A stretch of 64,000 bases of DNA, from NCBI GenBank assembly GCA_011391125.1, contig JAABRE010000012.1, forward strand, positions 1-64,000, written 5' to 3'. Below the pieces are notes generated by a model. It was given only the letters and a program-made list of their open reading frames with translations, did no database searches and was not told the DNA's origin. A program made the translations under genes and the position numbers. Shown here in pieces: positions 17,701-26,628 of this stretch. The DNA comes from Synechococcales cyanobacterium S06. Lineage in GTDB: Bacteria; Cyanobacteriota; Cyanobacteriia; Cyanobacteriales; JAABRE01. The stretch's first letter is position 1. Each line of letters starts with the position of its first letter.

Positions 17701-19119
17701 ACCTTTACCATTCGTCTCCCCTTAATGCTGACCATTTCTAAAGCGCTGTGTTGCTTGAGCGCTCACCACAGAATTGCTTTTCCCATGGACGGTGTGGAAG
17801 ATATGCAAGACTTCTTCCCCGCCGAAATTAAAACCAATGACAAGGGCGAAAAAGTCATTCCCTGGCGTAATAATTTAGTTCCTTTTAAACCCCTGACTGA
17901 GTTGCTGAAATATAATCGTCAAATCGGCCGAGGTAATCTTTACGGAGGTAAACGAGAAGACGATATGATCTCCATTGTCATTTTGCGCAGTGGTGGTAAT
18001 TCTTTTGCCGTTCAAGTCGATCAAGTGCTTGGTGAACAAGAAATCGTAATCAAACAAATTCAAGGGCCAGTACCGAAATCCCCCGGTATCGCCGGTGCAA
18101 CGGTTTTAGGGGATGGTCGGATTATGGGCATTGTGGATGTCCTGGAATTATTTGATATTGCCCAAGGTCGCATACGCCATGAAGTGGGCGGCCTTTGGGA
18201 TGCGATGGTGATCGAACCCGCAGAATCTGAAGTCAGAACCGAACCCATGGTCTTGATTGTTGATGACTCCATTACGGTTCGTGAACTGTTGTCCATGACC
18301 TTTAATAAAGCCGGTTATCGTGTCGAACAAGCTCGTGACGGTCAAGACGCTTGGGATAAACTGCGCTCAGGACTGCCCTGCGATATGGTCTTCTGTGACA
18401 TTGAAATGCCGAGAATGGACGGTTTGGAATTACTTTCTAAGATTATTGCTGATGAGGAACTCAATCATTTGCCCGTCGCGATGCTAACTTCAAGGGGTGC
18501 TGAAAAACACAAACAAATGGCCGCCCAATTAGGTGCGAGTGCTTACTTTACCAAACCATATCTCGAAGAAGCCTTGTTAGAAGGGGCTGCTAGAATGATG
18601 AAGGGCGATGTTTTACTGTCCCATAGTAGCCGCAAACCAGGTAAAAAGAAAGCTAAGTCGCAACAGCGCTTAGAAGAAGAACAACAACAGCCGTTGGCTT
18701 CGGGAATTGTCAGTTCCATTAATGATATTCCCACGGTTTTGATTATTGATGATTCTGTCGTGGTGCGAGAATTGCTCTCCTCAACCTTCCAAAACGCCGG
18801 TTATCAAGTCGAACAAGCCCGTGACGGCCAAGAAGCTTGGGATAAACTTAATGACGGGCTGTATTGTGATGTGGTATTCTGTGACATTGAAATGCCGCGC
18901 ATGAACGGTTTAGACCTGTTAACTAATTTGCAAACTGATGAAAAACTTAGTCAAATTCCTGTGGCGATGTTAACTTCAAGGGGTGCTGAACGTCATCGTC
19001 GCATGGCCGCTGACAAGGGTGCAAAAGGATACTTTACCAAACCTTATATGGATGAAGTTTTATTAGATGCCGCCCAAAGATTAATGAGAGGTGAAGTTCT
19101 CATTCCAGTTTCGAGTTAG
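14779..19119 (+). CDS. PilL-C/CheA-type hybrid histidine kinase with two receiver domains
   Basis: A GTG-started protein of 1446 residues. Residues 1-125 form a helical domain like the N-terminus of cyanobacterial PilL-C. About 125-560 is acidic and disordered, with repeats of LFGEDFSF (about 245, 347, 406) and DDLF (about 434-530). Dimerisation starts near 640 (VPVKQLDNLNNLMGELVV). The ATPase domain has HLINNALTHGVE near 845, VSDDGAGIN near 892 and GRGVGMDVVR near 948. A CheW-like domain follows, then REC domains with phospho-acceptor Asp at about 1207 and 1369. No HxxKG phosphotransfer motif is seen, so a separate Hpt protein should act with it. The likely role is control of type IV pili or phototaxis. 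Confidence 0.87.
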   Translation: MNNIESATENSQTRSLQPKFRAQFQKQVLVKLLEILEISKQEQAITKKAELQKHCDEIGLLGRKAHIAGWGEVLATAKRVLNNDHDNYQQIIKIIVQEVKKITELVVEDKCNEIVISPQLKELAELKIKAEKPKKMANIKDKLDTYSRKSTSSHKNHRELPKVDAQDLNSLADVFEVSNELEDNWQQGELISSDELSDTYHGYQQGKTAENDELNDLFAEELSLIQINPKKTRKKRTLGSQETVMLFGEDFSFQKSNQEDKEENQKLEPNPFDENDEIHSLDMDDFSFDDEFSLSSESEPLGQEEAEEDEEDLELSISKMFEEDFSLEEENQKKDKKKSTPGKDTMLLFGEDFSFDDTDLETEPVIDPKITKVNSGEVFGDELSLNLKPKSRKAKKLPLGSKDTTNLFGKDFSFDEHFESEEARQKNALLESDLDINDLFGDQDLETEKKQEEFGNWETDIDDLFDEEDLEGEKWSTSKTADAQTDVDDLFGEGEATEIEIESLFSEENTSSENEFDDLFASLEEGETSADLDLDMSDFLTEDIGDQKKEISYFYEQLEELEDLISKTEAIQAFKFEDLVALIEAPALESGLDLITQVSQPDLEDEDFADLEAMLQQSSPNVAGAGTAINSMANKSGFEQTMKVPVKQLDNLNNLMGELVVNKNSLEQDQERMRQFLENLLNHVGNLSEMGARMQDLYERTLLESSLLAAREGVRHGNSGSSRLDPSSNSTLSQDYDPLEMDRFTGFHLLSQEMIELIVRVRESSSDIQFLVDETEQVSRNLRQITSQLQEGLNKSRMVPFAETADRMRAAVRRVSVQLKKQAELIIEGRDVLIDKMIAEHLFDPMTHLINNALTHGVETPSERESKGKPAVGKITMGAYVQGNQTIITVSDDGAGINVNIVKRKAVEKGLISQYQSTTMTDQQAFDLIFHAGFSTKEKADDFAGRGVGMDVVRTALNEIRGTVSIESHMGKGTTFTIRLPLMLTISKALCCLSAHHRIAFPMDGVEDMQDFFPAEIKTNDKGEKVIPWRNNLVPFKPLTELLKYNRQIGRGNLYGGKREDDMISIVILRSGGNSFAVQVDQVLGEQEIVIKQIQGPVPKSPGIAGATVLGDGRIMGIVDVLELFDIAQGRIRHEVGGLWDAMVIEPAESEVRTEPMVLIVDDSITVRELLSMTFNKAGYRVEQARDGQDAWDKLRSGLPCDMVFCDIEMPRMDGLELLSKIIADEELNHLPVAMLTSRGAEKHKQMAAQLGASAYFTKPYLEEALLEGAARMMKGDVLLSHSSRKPGKKKAKSQQRLEEEQQQPLASGIVSSINDIPTVLIIDDSVVVRELLSSTFQNAGYQVEQARDGQEAWDKLNDGLYCDVVFCDIEMPRMNGLDLLTNLQTDEKLSQIPVAMLTSRGAERHRRMAADKGAKGYFTKPYMDEVLLDAAQRLMRGEVLIPVSS

Positions 19120-19126
19120 TCCCTCA

Positions 19127-19155
19127 GTAATAGATAATTAACAATTATCTATTAC
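19127..19155 (+). terminator. Hairpin after the hybrid kinase
   Basis: GTAATAGATAATTA and its inverted copy TAATTGTTAATTATCTATTAC-type arms (14-base near-perfect stem) begin eight bases after the stop. A T-run lies about 15 bases further on, so it could end transcription, though the spacing is not ideal. Confidence 0.5.
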
Positions 19156-19202
19156 TTAATTATTAACTGTGTTTTTTTTTGCGTGTTAAGGAGTAGCCAA
19201 AA

Positions 19203-20765
19203 TTGAAATCAATTAAAGTAATAAGTTTAGCTATTTTTAGTTTATTTTTAACAGTTCAAATAGCTATATCTCAACCAGAAAAACCCCTAGAACCAGAAAT
19301 AACAGTGGGAATTATTCAGCGTTTAGGTGAAAATATTGACAGCAAATTAATCATTTCTGCCACGGAAAATAATTTACTGACAATTAAATTACCTGACAAT
19401 TCTGAGACTATTTCTGCTCCACAAATTACCCTAGAAATAGATAAAAAAGCTCTGGCTAGTCCCCAACTTTCGGAAATAGTTGTTCTTAGTAATCAGGGAA
19501 CATTTGAAACCGCAGAAGATAGCGCTCAAAAATGGAAAAAATTAGGCATAAAAGTCGAAATAACTCAACCAGAACGCTGGCAAGTTTGGGCGAAAAGAGA
19601 TGTTTATCAAACTCCTTTAATACGGAGGTTACTATTAAAATCTTTACAAGATCAAGGTTATTCTGAACCCTATTTAGATTCTAAAATCTTAACAGAAATT
19701 CCCCAAGTTTCTTGGAAAATTAATGACAAAATATATAGGGCCGAAACCTTAGAGATTAACACTCCTAATCATTTATTTAAAGTCAAAGAAAATCAAAATA
19801 ATGAGATATTATATGGTGGTAGTCTTAAAGTGCAACCCAATTCATATCGTAATTTTACCCTCGTTAATAAAGTACCTTTAGAAACTTATTTACGAGGAGT
19901 TGTACCCCATGAAATTGGTCCAAATGCCCCGACAGAAGCCGTAAAAGCGCAAACCATTATTGCCCGCACCTATGCACTCAGAAATTTGCGTCGTTTTCAA
20001 GCTGATAATTATCAACTTTGTGCGAATACTCATTGTCAAGTGTATCAAGGTTTAACTGGTACAACTACACGCTCAGATCAGGCCATTAATACTACAAAAG
20101 GACAAGTTTTAACTTATGAAAATAAATTAGTTGACGCTCTTTATTATTCTACTTCTGGAGGAGTTACCTCATTTTTTACTGATATTTGGAATGGCGAAAA
20201 TCGACCTTATTTAAAATCAGTTATAGATGCTCCTACTGCAATTTGGGATTTAAACAAAAATGCCTTAACTGATGAAGAAAATTTTAAGAAATTTATTAAT
20301 CTTAATCAGGGATTTAATGAAACAGGCCGTAATGTTTTTCGCTGGAATAAACAAGCTAAAATTGAGGATTTAAGTGCGGATTTACGTCGTTATTTGGAAC
20401 GGACAAAACACCCACTTGCTAACTTTAATTTAATTAAAAATATGACCGTAAAAGAGCGATCTTCTTCTGGTAGAATCCTTAAAATGGAGGTAGAAACAGA
20501 CCTTGGCCTAGTTCAATTGCAGAAAAACGATGTCCGAAGCGCTTTTGGTCCTCCTATTAGTACCCTATTTTATCTTGAACCTATTTTTGCTCAAGATCAG
20601 AAATTAACTGGTTATGCTTTTATTGGTGGAGGTTTTGGTCATGGCGTTGGCTTAAGTCAATTTGGGTCATATAATCTCGCTAATTTGGGTTGGAATAATG
20701 AGAAAATTTTGCAGTTTTATTACCCCGGAACTATGATTAAACCCCTTGATAATTCGATTTTATAG
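19203..20765 (+). CDS. SpoIID/LytB domain secreted protein
   Basis: A 520-residue exported protein. The TTG start is supported by AAGGAG at 19188-19193, nine bases upstream, and is followed by a signal peptide (VISLAIFSLFLTVQIAIS). The SpoIID domain has YLRGVVPHEIGPNAPTEAVK, AQTIIARTYALRN, YYSTSGGVTSFFTDIWNG and at the end GFGHGVGLSQFGSYNLA. SpoIID is a peptidoglycan lytic transglycosylase in Bacillus; cyanobacterial members probably act on the cell wall. The stop codon TAG is formed by the end of a MITE. Confidence 0.88.
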   Translation: MKSIKVISLAIFSLFLTVQIAISQPEKPLEPEITVGIIQRLGENIDSKLIISATENNLLTIKLPDNSETISAPQITLEIDKKALASPQLSEIVVLSNQGTFETAEDSAQKWKKLGIKVEITQPERWQVWAKRDVYQTPLIRRLLLKSLQDQGYSEPYLDSKILTEIPQVSWKINDKIYRAETLEINTPNHLFKVKENQNNEILYGGSLKVQPNSYRNFTLVNKVPLETYLRGVVPHEIGPNAPTEAVKAQTIIARTYALRNLRRFQADNYQLCANTHCQVYQGLTGTTTRSDQAINTTKGQVLTYENKLVDALYYSTSGGVTSFFTDIWNGENRPYLKSVIDAPTAIWDLNKNALTDEENFKKFINLNQGFNETGRNVFRWNKQAKIEDLSADLRRYLERTKHPLANFNLIKNMTVKERSSSGRILKMEVETDLGLVQLQKNDVRSAFGPPISTLFYLEPIFAQDQKLTGYAFIGGGFGHGVGLSQFGSYNLANLGWNNEKILQFYYPGTMIKPLDNSIL

Positions 20766-20888
20766 TAATTCCAAATAAAAATTAAACAAAAGTTTTTAGT
20801 TTGTTGTTGGACTTTAGTCCTAAGAAGCGCTAAAGCGCAACTACGAACCTATTTTTTAACTGTTCTAATCTTAATTGGAATTACTATA
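20761..20888. mobile_element. MITE-like element, family A, intact copy
   Basis: 128 bases with perfect 13-base terminal inverted repeats, TATAGTAATTCCA at 20761-20773 and TGGAATTACTATA at 20876-20888. The interior has TTTGTTGTTGGACTTTAGTC and AGCGCTAAAGCGCAACTACG. A second copy of the same length lies in reverse orientation at 44263-44390. The left end overlaps the stop codon of the SpoIID gene. Confidence 0.9.
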
Positions 20889-20899
20889 ATTAATCAGGG

Positions 20900-22759
20900 T
20901 CAACCTTTATTAAAATAATTAAAAATTTCCTCGGCTAAATTGTCACCAATACCGGGGACTTTTTTTAATTGTTCTCTTGAAGCTACCCGAATATAGTCCA
21001 CGGAATTAAAGTAGGCCAATAAATCTTTTTGTCTCTGGAAACCTAATCCCGGAATCTCATCTAAATGGGATTTCTTCGCTTGTTTGGTTCTTTGTTGACG
21101 ATGAAAACTGATAGCAAAACGATGAGCTTCATCCCTCACTCTTCTTAATAATTGAACCCCCGGTTGTTCTTTATTTGTGTTTAAAGGTTCACTATTAAAA
21201 GGAATAAAGATTTCTTCCCTTTGTTTCGCTAAACTGACTACTTTTAACTCAGGAAATAAACCCATTTTTTCTAATACCTTTACCACCGCAGAAAGCTGCC
21301 CTTTTCCACCGTCAATCATCAGTAAATCTGGCTTATTTTCAGACAAATTTAATCTTGATAAACGACGCTCAATAACTTCAGTTAAACTAGCAAAATCATC
21401 AGAATGACCAATCATTATATCTGGGTTTTTGATCTGATAATGACGATAGTTTTGTTTAGCAGGAATACCATTAATAAATACAACTTGGGAAGCAACTGCA
21501 TTACTACCCTGAATATGAGATATATCATAGCCTTCAATCTGTCTAGGTAATTTAGATAAACCCAAAATATTCGCTAAATCTTGCATACTTTTTAGGTTTT
21601 TTTCCGCTTCCCTCTCAGTTTTTTCTAACTCATAATGAGCATTTTTAGCTACTAGATTAATTAAGTCTGCCTTACCCTGTTTTTGTGGTACAGTAATGGT
21701 AACTTTTCTCTTTTTATAATTACTTAAAAAATCTCTTAAAAAATCGGGATCAGATAAGGGATATTGAACCACAATTTCTAAGGGAATTTCCTCCGGTTCA
21801 ACTTGGCAATAATATTGCTCTAATACCCTTTGTAAAATTTGACCATATTCCTGATCTAAATCTTTTTTAGAATTACTAATATCCACAAAAAAAACTAAAT
21901 TATTAACTAATTTTCCTGCTCTAATTTGGAATATTTGCACACAACAATTATCTTCATTTGTCGCTAAGGCGATCGCATCTCGACTAATACTATCATCAGG
22001 TAAAGCAACCTTTTGACTACCAGTTAATCGAGTTAAACCGTTAATTTGTTCCCGAATAATTGCCGCTTTTTCAAACTCTAAATTCTCGGCCGCTAATTCC
22101 ATTTTGGAACTTAATATTTTGATTAATTCTGTAGTTCTACCCTGAAAAATCATCGCCACTTTTTGCATAATTTGATGATATTCCTCCGGAGTAATTAACC
22201 CTTGACAAACCCCCGGACAACGACCAATATCATAATTTAAACAAGGTCGATCTTTAAATAAAGGTTTACTTCTTTGACGTAAAGGAAAGATATTTTTAAT
22301 CAAATTTAAGGTATTTTTTAAGATAAAACTATCCACATAAGGACCATAATAGCGATCTTTCTTATTAGAAATTCTCCGTTTTCTCGTCATAAAAATTTGC
22401 GGATAATCTTCTGACCAAGTTATACAAATATAAGGATAACGTTTATCATCTTTAAGTAAAATGTTAAAATAAGGTTGATGTTGCTTAATTAAATTCGCTT
22501 CTAAAGCTAATGCTTCCATCTCATTGTCTGTAACAATAAATTCAATATTGGTTACTTTCTGCACCATTAGATGTAAACGATAAGTTAAAATTTGCGATTC
22601 TCGAAAATAGGAACGAACACGATTTCTTAATTTTTTAGATTTACCAATATATAAAATATTTCCTAGCTCATCTTTCATCAAATAAATTCCCGGTAAAAGG
22701 GGGATTTGTTGTAAACAATTTTCGAGAACTTCTAAATTTTTGATTAACGGTAAAATCAT
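20900..22759 (-). CDS. uvrC: Excinuclease ABC subunit C
   Basis: A 619-residue nucleotide-excision-repair endonuclease. The N-terminal GIY-YIG domain is [20 protein letters not shown], followed by the Cys-rich segment [15 protein letters not shown], a UVR motif ([17 protein letters not shown]), the C-terminal RNase H-like domain ([31 protein letters not shown]) and two helix-hairpin-helix motifs ([25 protein letters not shown]). All catalytic regions are present and the length is normal. Confidence 0.97.
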   Translation of the reverse strand: MILPLIKNLEVLENCLQQIPLLPGIYLMKDELGNILYIGKSKKLRNRVRSYFRESQILTYRLHLMVQKVTNIEFIVTDNEMEALALEANLIKQHQPYFNILLKDDKRYPYICITWSEDYPQIFMTRKRRISNKKDRYYGPYVDSFILKNTLNLIKNIFPLRQRSKPLFKDRPCLNYDIGRCPGVCQGLITPEEYHQIMQKVAMIFQGRTTELIKILSSKMELAAENLEFEKAAIIREQINGLTRLTGSQKVALPDDSISRDAIALATNEDNCCVQIFQIRAGKLVNNLVFFVDISNSKKDLDQEYGQILQRVLEQYYCQVEPEEIPLEIVVQYPLSDPDFLRDFLSNYKKRKVTITVPQKQGKADLINLVAKNAHYELEKTEREAEKNLKSMQDLANILGLSKLPRQIEGYDISHIQGSNAVASQVVFINGIPAKQNYRHYQIKNPDIMIGHSDDFASLTEVIERRLSRLNLSENKPDLLMIDGGKGQLSAVVKVLEKMGLFPELKVVSLAKQREEIFIPFNSEPLNTNKEQPGVQLLRRVRDEAHRFAISFHRQQRTKQAKKSHLDEIPGLGFQRQKDLLAYFNSVDYIRVASREQLKKVPGIGDNLAEEIFNYFNKG

Positions 22760-23169
22760 CTTAACTTTAATATTTTAAAAACTACTTTATGACAGATTTT
22801 ATCTTATTCTTGCCAAGACGAAAAACTTGATTTTAGTTTAATTATTCTGTAGGTTTAAAAAAAAACTAGGTTAGCTTTTTGATAGATAACTGAAAAAAAA
22901 CTTTCACAAATTGCCATAAATTTGCTATGATCAAAACTAGCTCCTCTTTAAGTAATTAATATAACCAATTAATTGCCAAAATAAAACTATTTTGGAGACT
23001 CAGGAACTATTTTTACTCCCTTGAAGTCTAAAAAACTTAGGCAGTGATGTTGACGTATATCTGGGAAAAAACTAGCAATAAAGCTTTAATCTTCTCGATT
23101 ATAAAATTCAATTAAATTGCCCATTAACCAATATTTTCTTCTACTCAAGTACCACATTTATTAAACATT
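22760..23169. other. Intergenic region between divergent uvrC and Tic22-like genes
   Basis: About 410 AT-rich bases that must contain both promoters. No open frame of note, tRNA or repeat family member was found. A TATGAT sequence near 22926 is a possible -10 element, but no matching -35 at normal spacing is clear. Confidence 0.5.
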
Positions 23170-23922
23170 ATGAAATCTTTTTTACGCAATTTAACTAAAC
23201 TCAGTTTAATCGGTAGTACCTTATTAAGTTCTTTGTTAATTCCTATTTTACCAGGATTAGCTTTACCCCAAGAACAGGTTTTACAAAAATTAGATCCAGT
23301 ACCAGTTTTTAGTCTGACTAATGATCAAGGTGAACCTTTACTTTTTAAGGTTACTGAAAATCCAAAAGCAGCGAGAATGAGGGTTTTTGTAAGTCCAAAG
23401 GATGCACAAAATTTTGTCACAGAATTGAAAACTAAAAATCCGGAAATTGGCAATAATTTTGATAATGTTACCCCAATTCCTTTGGGTAAAATTTATCAGA
23501 TTGCTATGGAAACTAAGGATCAAGAAAGTCCCCTCTTTTTTAGTTTTCAAGCACAACAAACTGAGGTAAATTCCGCAGTTACCATTATTAAAACCGAAGA
23601 TCCAAAGGTGACTGAATGGAAAGGTGTTCCTCTGTTTTTTGCTACTGTGAAAAAAGATGGACAGGAAGCTTATTTACCTACAGATCAAGGAAAAATTCCC
23701 CTCTTTTTTGAAAAAGCTACTTTACAAAAAGAGTTAGATCAATTAAAACAAACTCAACCAGAAATCGCTCCTTTGGTACAGATAAAAGTGGCACGTTTAG
23801 AGGACCTAATTGGTGTTTTTAATACTGGGGATGATAGTTCTTTGCAAAACATGATTTTAATCCCAACCACTGAGTCCCTGCAATTTGTTGAATCACGTGA
23901 AAATAAAAAACCGGCTAATTAA
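23170..23922 (+). CDS. Tic22-like periplasmic protein
   Basis: A 250-residue exported protein with an N-terminal signal (LTKLSLIGSTLLSSLLIPIL, cleavage after ALA). The mature part has the repeated pattern of Tic22: PVFSLTNDQGEPLLF, RVFVSPKDAQNFV, then GVPLFFATVKKDGQEAYLPT and IPLFFEKATLQKELDQL. Cyanobacterial Tic22 proteins are periplasmic/thylakoid-lumen chaperones linked to outer-membrane protein biogenesis. It is followed six bases later by prmC. Confidence 0.85.
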   Translation: MKSFLRNLTKLSLIGSTLLSSLLIPILPGLALPQEQVLQKLDPVPVFSLTNDQGEPLLFKVTENPKAARMRVFVSPKDAQNFVTELKTKNPEIGNNFDNVTPIPLGKIYQIAMETKDQESPLFFSFQAQQTEVNSAVTIIKTEDPKVTEWKGVPLFFATVKKDGQEAYLPTDQGKIPLFFEKATLQKELDQLKQTQPEIAPLVQIKVARLEDLIGVFNTGDDSSLQNMILIPTTESLQFVESRENKKPAN

Positions 23923-23928
23923 CCTAAG

Positions 23929-24816
23929 ATGAATTTTGTATCGGGACCACAATTACAGAATTGGCGAAATGTAGCAATAAATAGGGCGATCGCCTCCCAA
24001 ATTTCCGCCACGGAACTTGATTGGTTATTACAAGAAATCGCCCATCTTGATCATCTCTCCCTCCGTCTGGGGACTTTTGGGGAGAGGTCAGAAATCCCTC
24101 TCACTATACCTTTTGAGGAATTAAAGCAGCTGTGGGAACGTCGTCTGACGGAACGTTTACCGGTACAATATTTGGTGGGTGTCGCCCCTTGGCGCAATTT
24201 TGTCCTCAAAGTCACACCCGACGTGTTGATTCCTCGACCGGAAACCGAGTATCTCATTGATTTAGTGGTGCAAATTACCGCTAATACCCCTTTAGGTGGC
24301 GGAAATTGGGTCGATTTGGGCACGGGTAGTGGGGCGATCGCCCTTGGTTTAGCCGACCACTTGACAAATGCGCAAATTTATGCTATTGACACCAGTGCGG
24401 CCGCTTTAAAAATAGCCCAAGAAAACGCTACAAATCTAGGTTTTAGTGACAGAATTAAATTTTTTCAAGGTAGTTGGTGGTCATCTTTAACCCATTTAAA
24501 AGGTGACCTTAATGGTATGGTATCAAATCCGCCTTATATTCCCACAAATATCATCCCAAAATTGCAAATTGAAGTGGTAAAACATGAACCACATTTAGCT
24601 TTAGATGGGGGAAAAGATGGGTTAGATTGTGTTAGATATTTAATAAAAAGTGCACCGGAATATTTAATTTCTGGCGGAGTTTGGCTAATAGAATTTATGG
24701 CAGAACAAGGTGAACAAATTGCGGAATTACTAACAGAAAATGGGGCTTATCATCAGATAGAAATTATCTCAGATTTAGCCGGTTTTGATCGTTATGCTTT
24801 AGCTTATCGAGTTTAA
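23929..24816 (+). CDS. prmC: Peptide chain release factor N5-glutamine methyltransferase
   Basis: A 295-residue SAM-dependent enzyme that methylates the GGQ glutamine of release factors. Residues 1-95 form the helical release-factor-binding domain. The catalytic domain has the SAM loop WVDLGTGSGAIALGLADH, the acidic IYAIDTSAAALK and the substrate motif VSNPPYIPT with the diagnostic NPPY. The stretch VLIPRPETEYLIDLV before motif I is also conserved. It shares a bidirectional terminator with the convergent DUF4351 gene. Confidence 0.94.
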   Translation: MNFVSGPQLQNWRNVAINRAIASQISATELDWLLQEIAHLDHLSLRLGTFGERSEIPLTIPFEELKQLWERRLTERLPVQYLVGVAPWRNFVLKVTPDVLIPRPETEYLIDLVVQITANTPLGGGNWVDLGTGSGAIALGLADHLTNAQIYAIDTSAAALKIAQENATNLGFSDRIKFFQGSWWSSLTHLKGDLNGMVSNPPYIPTNIIPKLQIEVVKHEPHLALDGGKDGLDCVRYLIKSAPEYLISGGVWLIEFMAEQGEQIAELLTENGAYHQIEIISDLAGFDRYALAYRV

Positions 24817-24855
24817 AAATAGGGGGATAAATTATAAATTATCTCCCTATTTTTA
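24815..24855. terminator. Bidirectional terminator between prmC and the DUF4351 gene
   Basis: AAAAATAGGGGGATAA and TTATCTCCCTATTTTT form a near-perfect stem of about 16 pairs around a short AT loop, with U-runs on both strands. The convergent genes end on either side. Confidence 0.85.
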
Positions 24856-24861
24856 GGAAAA

Positions 24862-25812
24862 TTATTGATTATTGTCTAACCAATTTAACAAATCTTCTTG
24901 GGAGTTGAAATCTAATAAATCTTCTGCCAAAATTTCTATTTTTTCCAGACTAAAACTTCTAATTTTTGTTTCTAAGTCACTAGAAATATCTCCTACTTTT
25001 CGTTTTATCTGACGAATAATTCTGGTTTTTTCCAACTCGATACCTTGTTGAATACCTTGTTGTAAACCTTGTTGCAGTCCTTGTTGCAAGGCTTCTTCAG
25101 CACCTTTTTGTCTTTCTTCAGCCAATCTTTCTTGGAAAATTTCCTTTAAACTAACCATATTGATGTCATCCTCCTTAATATTAGTTTGCTTTCGTTTATT
25201 GAATGCTAACATCGCAAATAATCCATAAACTAATTCTATGACATTATCTCGATGAAGATCATTAATTGGTAATTGTTTTAATTCAGAAATTGCTCTTTCT
25301 TGTACTTTTCCTCGACCTAATAATCTTAACCATAAGGTATCAGGTGAGACTGGTAATTGGTGAATGACAACGATTCCTGTTTTTAAACCATTTCCTAATA
25401 AATAGACACCGGTTTCACTATAATCTCTGTCTAATTTAGCCCTAAATAACTCTAAAATCCGGTTTGATACAGTGGGAGAAAGTATCCATAATCGGGGTAA
25501 GTCTTCCTCTTTTATTCCTGGATTTTCCCTCAATTTTTTAGCATGAAAATCAAATAATTTAGCAAGACAACTTCTAATTTGATTCGAATTAACGGGGTTA
25601 CGAAATACCTCAAATAAAGTGGTTTTTTGGGCTAATTTTCCCAATAATCCTAATGTTTCTGGAGTAATTGGTACGGGTTTTTGAGGGATAAATAAAACGT
25701 CTATTTCCCTCATTTCTGAGTTTAAATTTTCTCCTGCAGTTACGATTCCGTAATCTTTGAATAATTCCGGTAAATATTCTTTTACAAATTGGTCATGGGG
25801 AAAAATTGTCAT
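24862..25812 (-). CDS. DUF4351 domain protein (PD-(D/E)XK-like, Rpn-type)
   Basis: A 316-residue protein of a family abundant in cyanobacteria. The N-terminal half (HDQFVKEYLPELF, EIDVLFIPQKP, TTLFEVFRNPVNSNQIRSCL) resembles transposase-derived nuclease-like proteins. The middle has a repetitive LQQGLQQGLQQGIQQG coiled segment, and the C-terminal 55 residues (KIEILAEDLLDFNSQEDLLNWL) are DUF4351. A close paralogue lies at 43088-44038 in the opposite orientation. Function is not established. Confidence 0.8.
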   Translation of the reverse strand: MTIFPHDQFVKEYLPELFKDYGIVTAGENLNSEMREIDVLFIPQKPVPITPETLGLLGKLAQKTTLFEVFRNPVNSNQIRSCLAKLFDFHAKKLRENPGIKEEDLPRLWILSPTVSNRILELFRAKLDRDYSETGVYLLGNGLKTGIVVIHQLPVSPDTLWLRLLGRGKVQERAISELKQLPINDLHRDNVIELVYGLFAMLAFNKRKQTNIKEDDINMVSLKEIFQERLAEERQKGAEEALQQGLQQGLQQGIQQGIELEKTRIIRQIKRKVGDISSDLETKIRSFSLEKIEILAEDLLDFNSQEDLLNWLDNNQ

Positions 25813-25914
25813 AATTCACATCTAATTTAAGTTTGCTTCTCTAAAGGGAGCTTAAAAAAATAATTTTTAAACCATCTAAACGAGGTAAAGACATGGTAAT
25901 ATACAAGATTATCT

Positions 25915-25942
25915 TCTTAATATTATATACATAATATTAAGA
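25915..25942. promoter_or_regulatory. Perfect inverted repeat in a divergent promoter gap
   Basis: TCTTAATATTA, six spacer bases, then TAATATTAAGA. It lies midway between the divergent DUF4351 and tsaC genes and is not followed by a T-run on either strand, so it fits an operator or protein-binding site better than a terminator. No regulator is assigned. Confidence 0.4.
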
Positions 25943-26032
25943 GATTTGCTCCTGTTTAGGAAATTTATATATTTCTCTAGAAATTAGACTAATTTTTCTC
26001 AAAAATCTGACTCATATTTTAGTGTATTATCG

Positions 26033-26602
26033 ATGAAAGTATCTCAAAAAGAATTAATTTTAGAAGCTATTTCTGGTAAAGTAATCAGTTTTCCCACTGA
26101 TACTGTACCTGCTTTAGCTAGTTTACCTCAAAATTCGTCAGAAATTTTTACTCTTAAAAAACGCCCTCAAGATAAACCTTTAATTTTAATGGCGGCCTCT
26201 TTTAATACTTTGAAACCTTATCTTCAAGGGACTCCTGAAGAAATAAGCATTTGGCAACAAATAGCGACTGAATATTGGCCAGGAGCCTTAACTTTAGTCT
26301 TACCAGCATCACATTTATTGCCAAAATCCATGAATCCCACTAATTCTAATACCATTGGTGTAAGAGTACCAAAATTAAAAATTGCCCTGGATATTTTAAC
26401 GGAAACTGGTCCTTTAGCAACTACCAGCGCCAATTTATCAGGACAATCACCTTTAGAAACTATGGAGGCCATTAATCAAGCTTTTCCCGAAATTTTAGCC
26501 TTAAATGAGGAATATTTAGGTAGTGGTCAACCTTCCACGGTCGCCAAATGGACAGGAAAAAATTGGGAAATTTTGCGTCAAGGTAGTGTAAAATTAGAAT
26601 AA
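26033..26602 (+). CDS. tsaC: L-threonylcarbamoyladenylate synthase (YrdC/Sua5 type)
   Basis: A 189-residue protein made only of the YrdC domain. It forms threonylcarbamoyl-AMP from threonine, bicarbonate and ATP for the t6A37 tRNA modification. Conserved parts are ISFPTDTVPALASLP, KKRPQDKPLIL, YWPGALTLVLPAS, IGVRVPK and TTSANLSGQ. No C-terminal Sua5 domain is present, so it is the short TsaC form. proA follows after 26 bases on the same strand. Confidence 0.88.
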   Translation: MKVSQKELILEAISGKVISFPTDTVPALASLPQNSSEIFTLKKRPQDKPLILMAASFNTLKPYLQGTPEEISIWQQIATEYWPGALTLVLPASHLLPKSMNPTNSNTIGVRVPKLKIALDILTETGPLATTSANLSGQSPLETMEAINQAFPEILALNEEYLGSGQPSTVAKWTGKNWEILRQGSVKLE

Positions 26603-26628
26603 TTGAAAACTAATACTTAATAAGTAAA

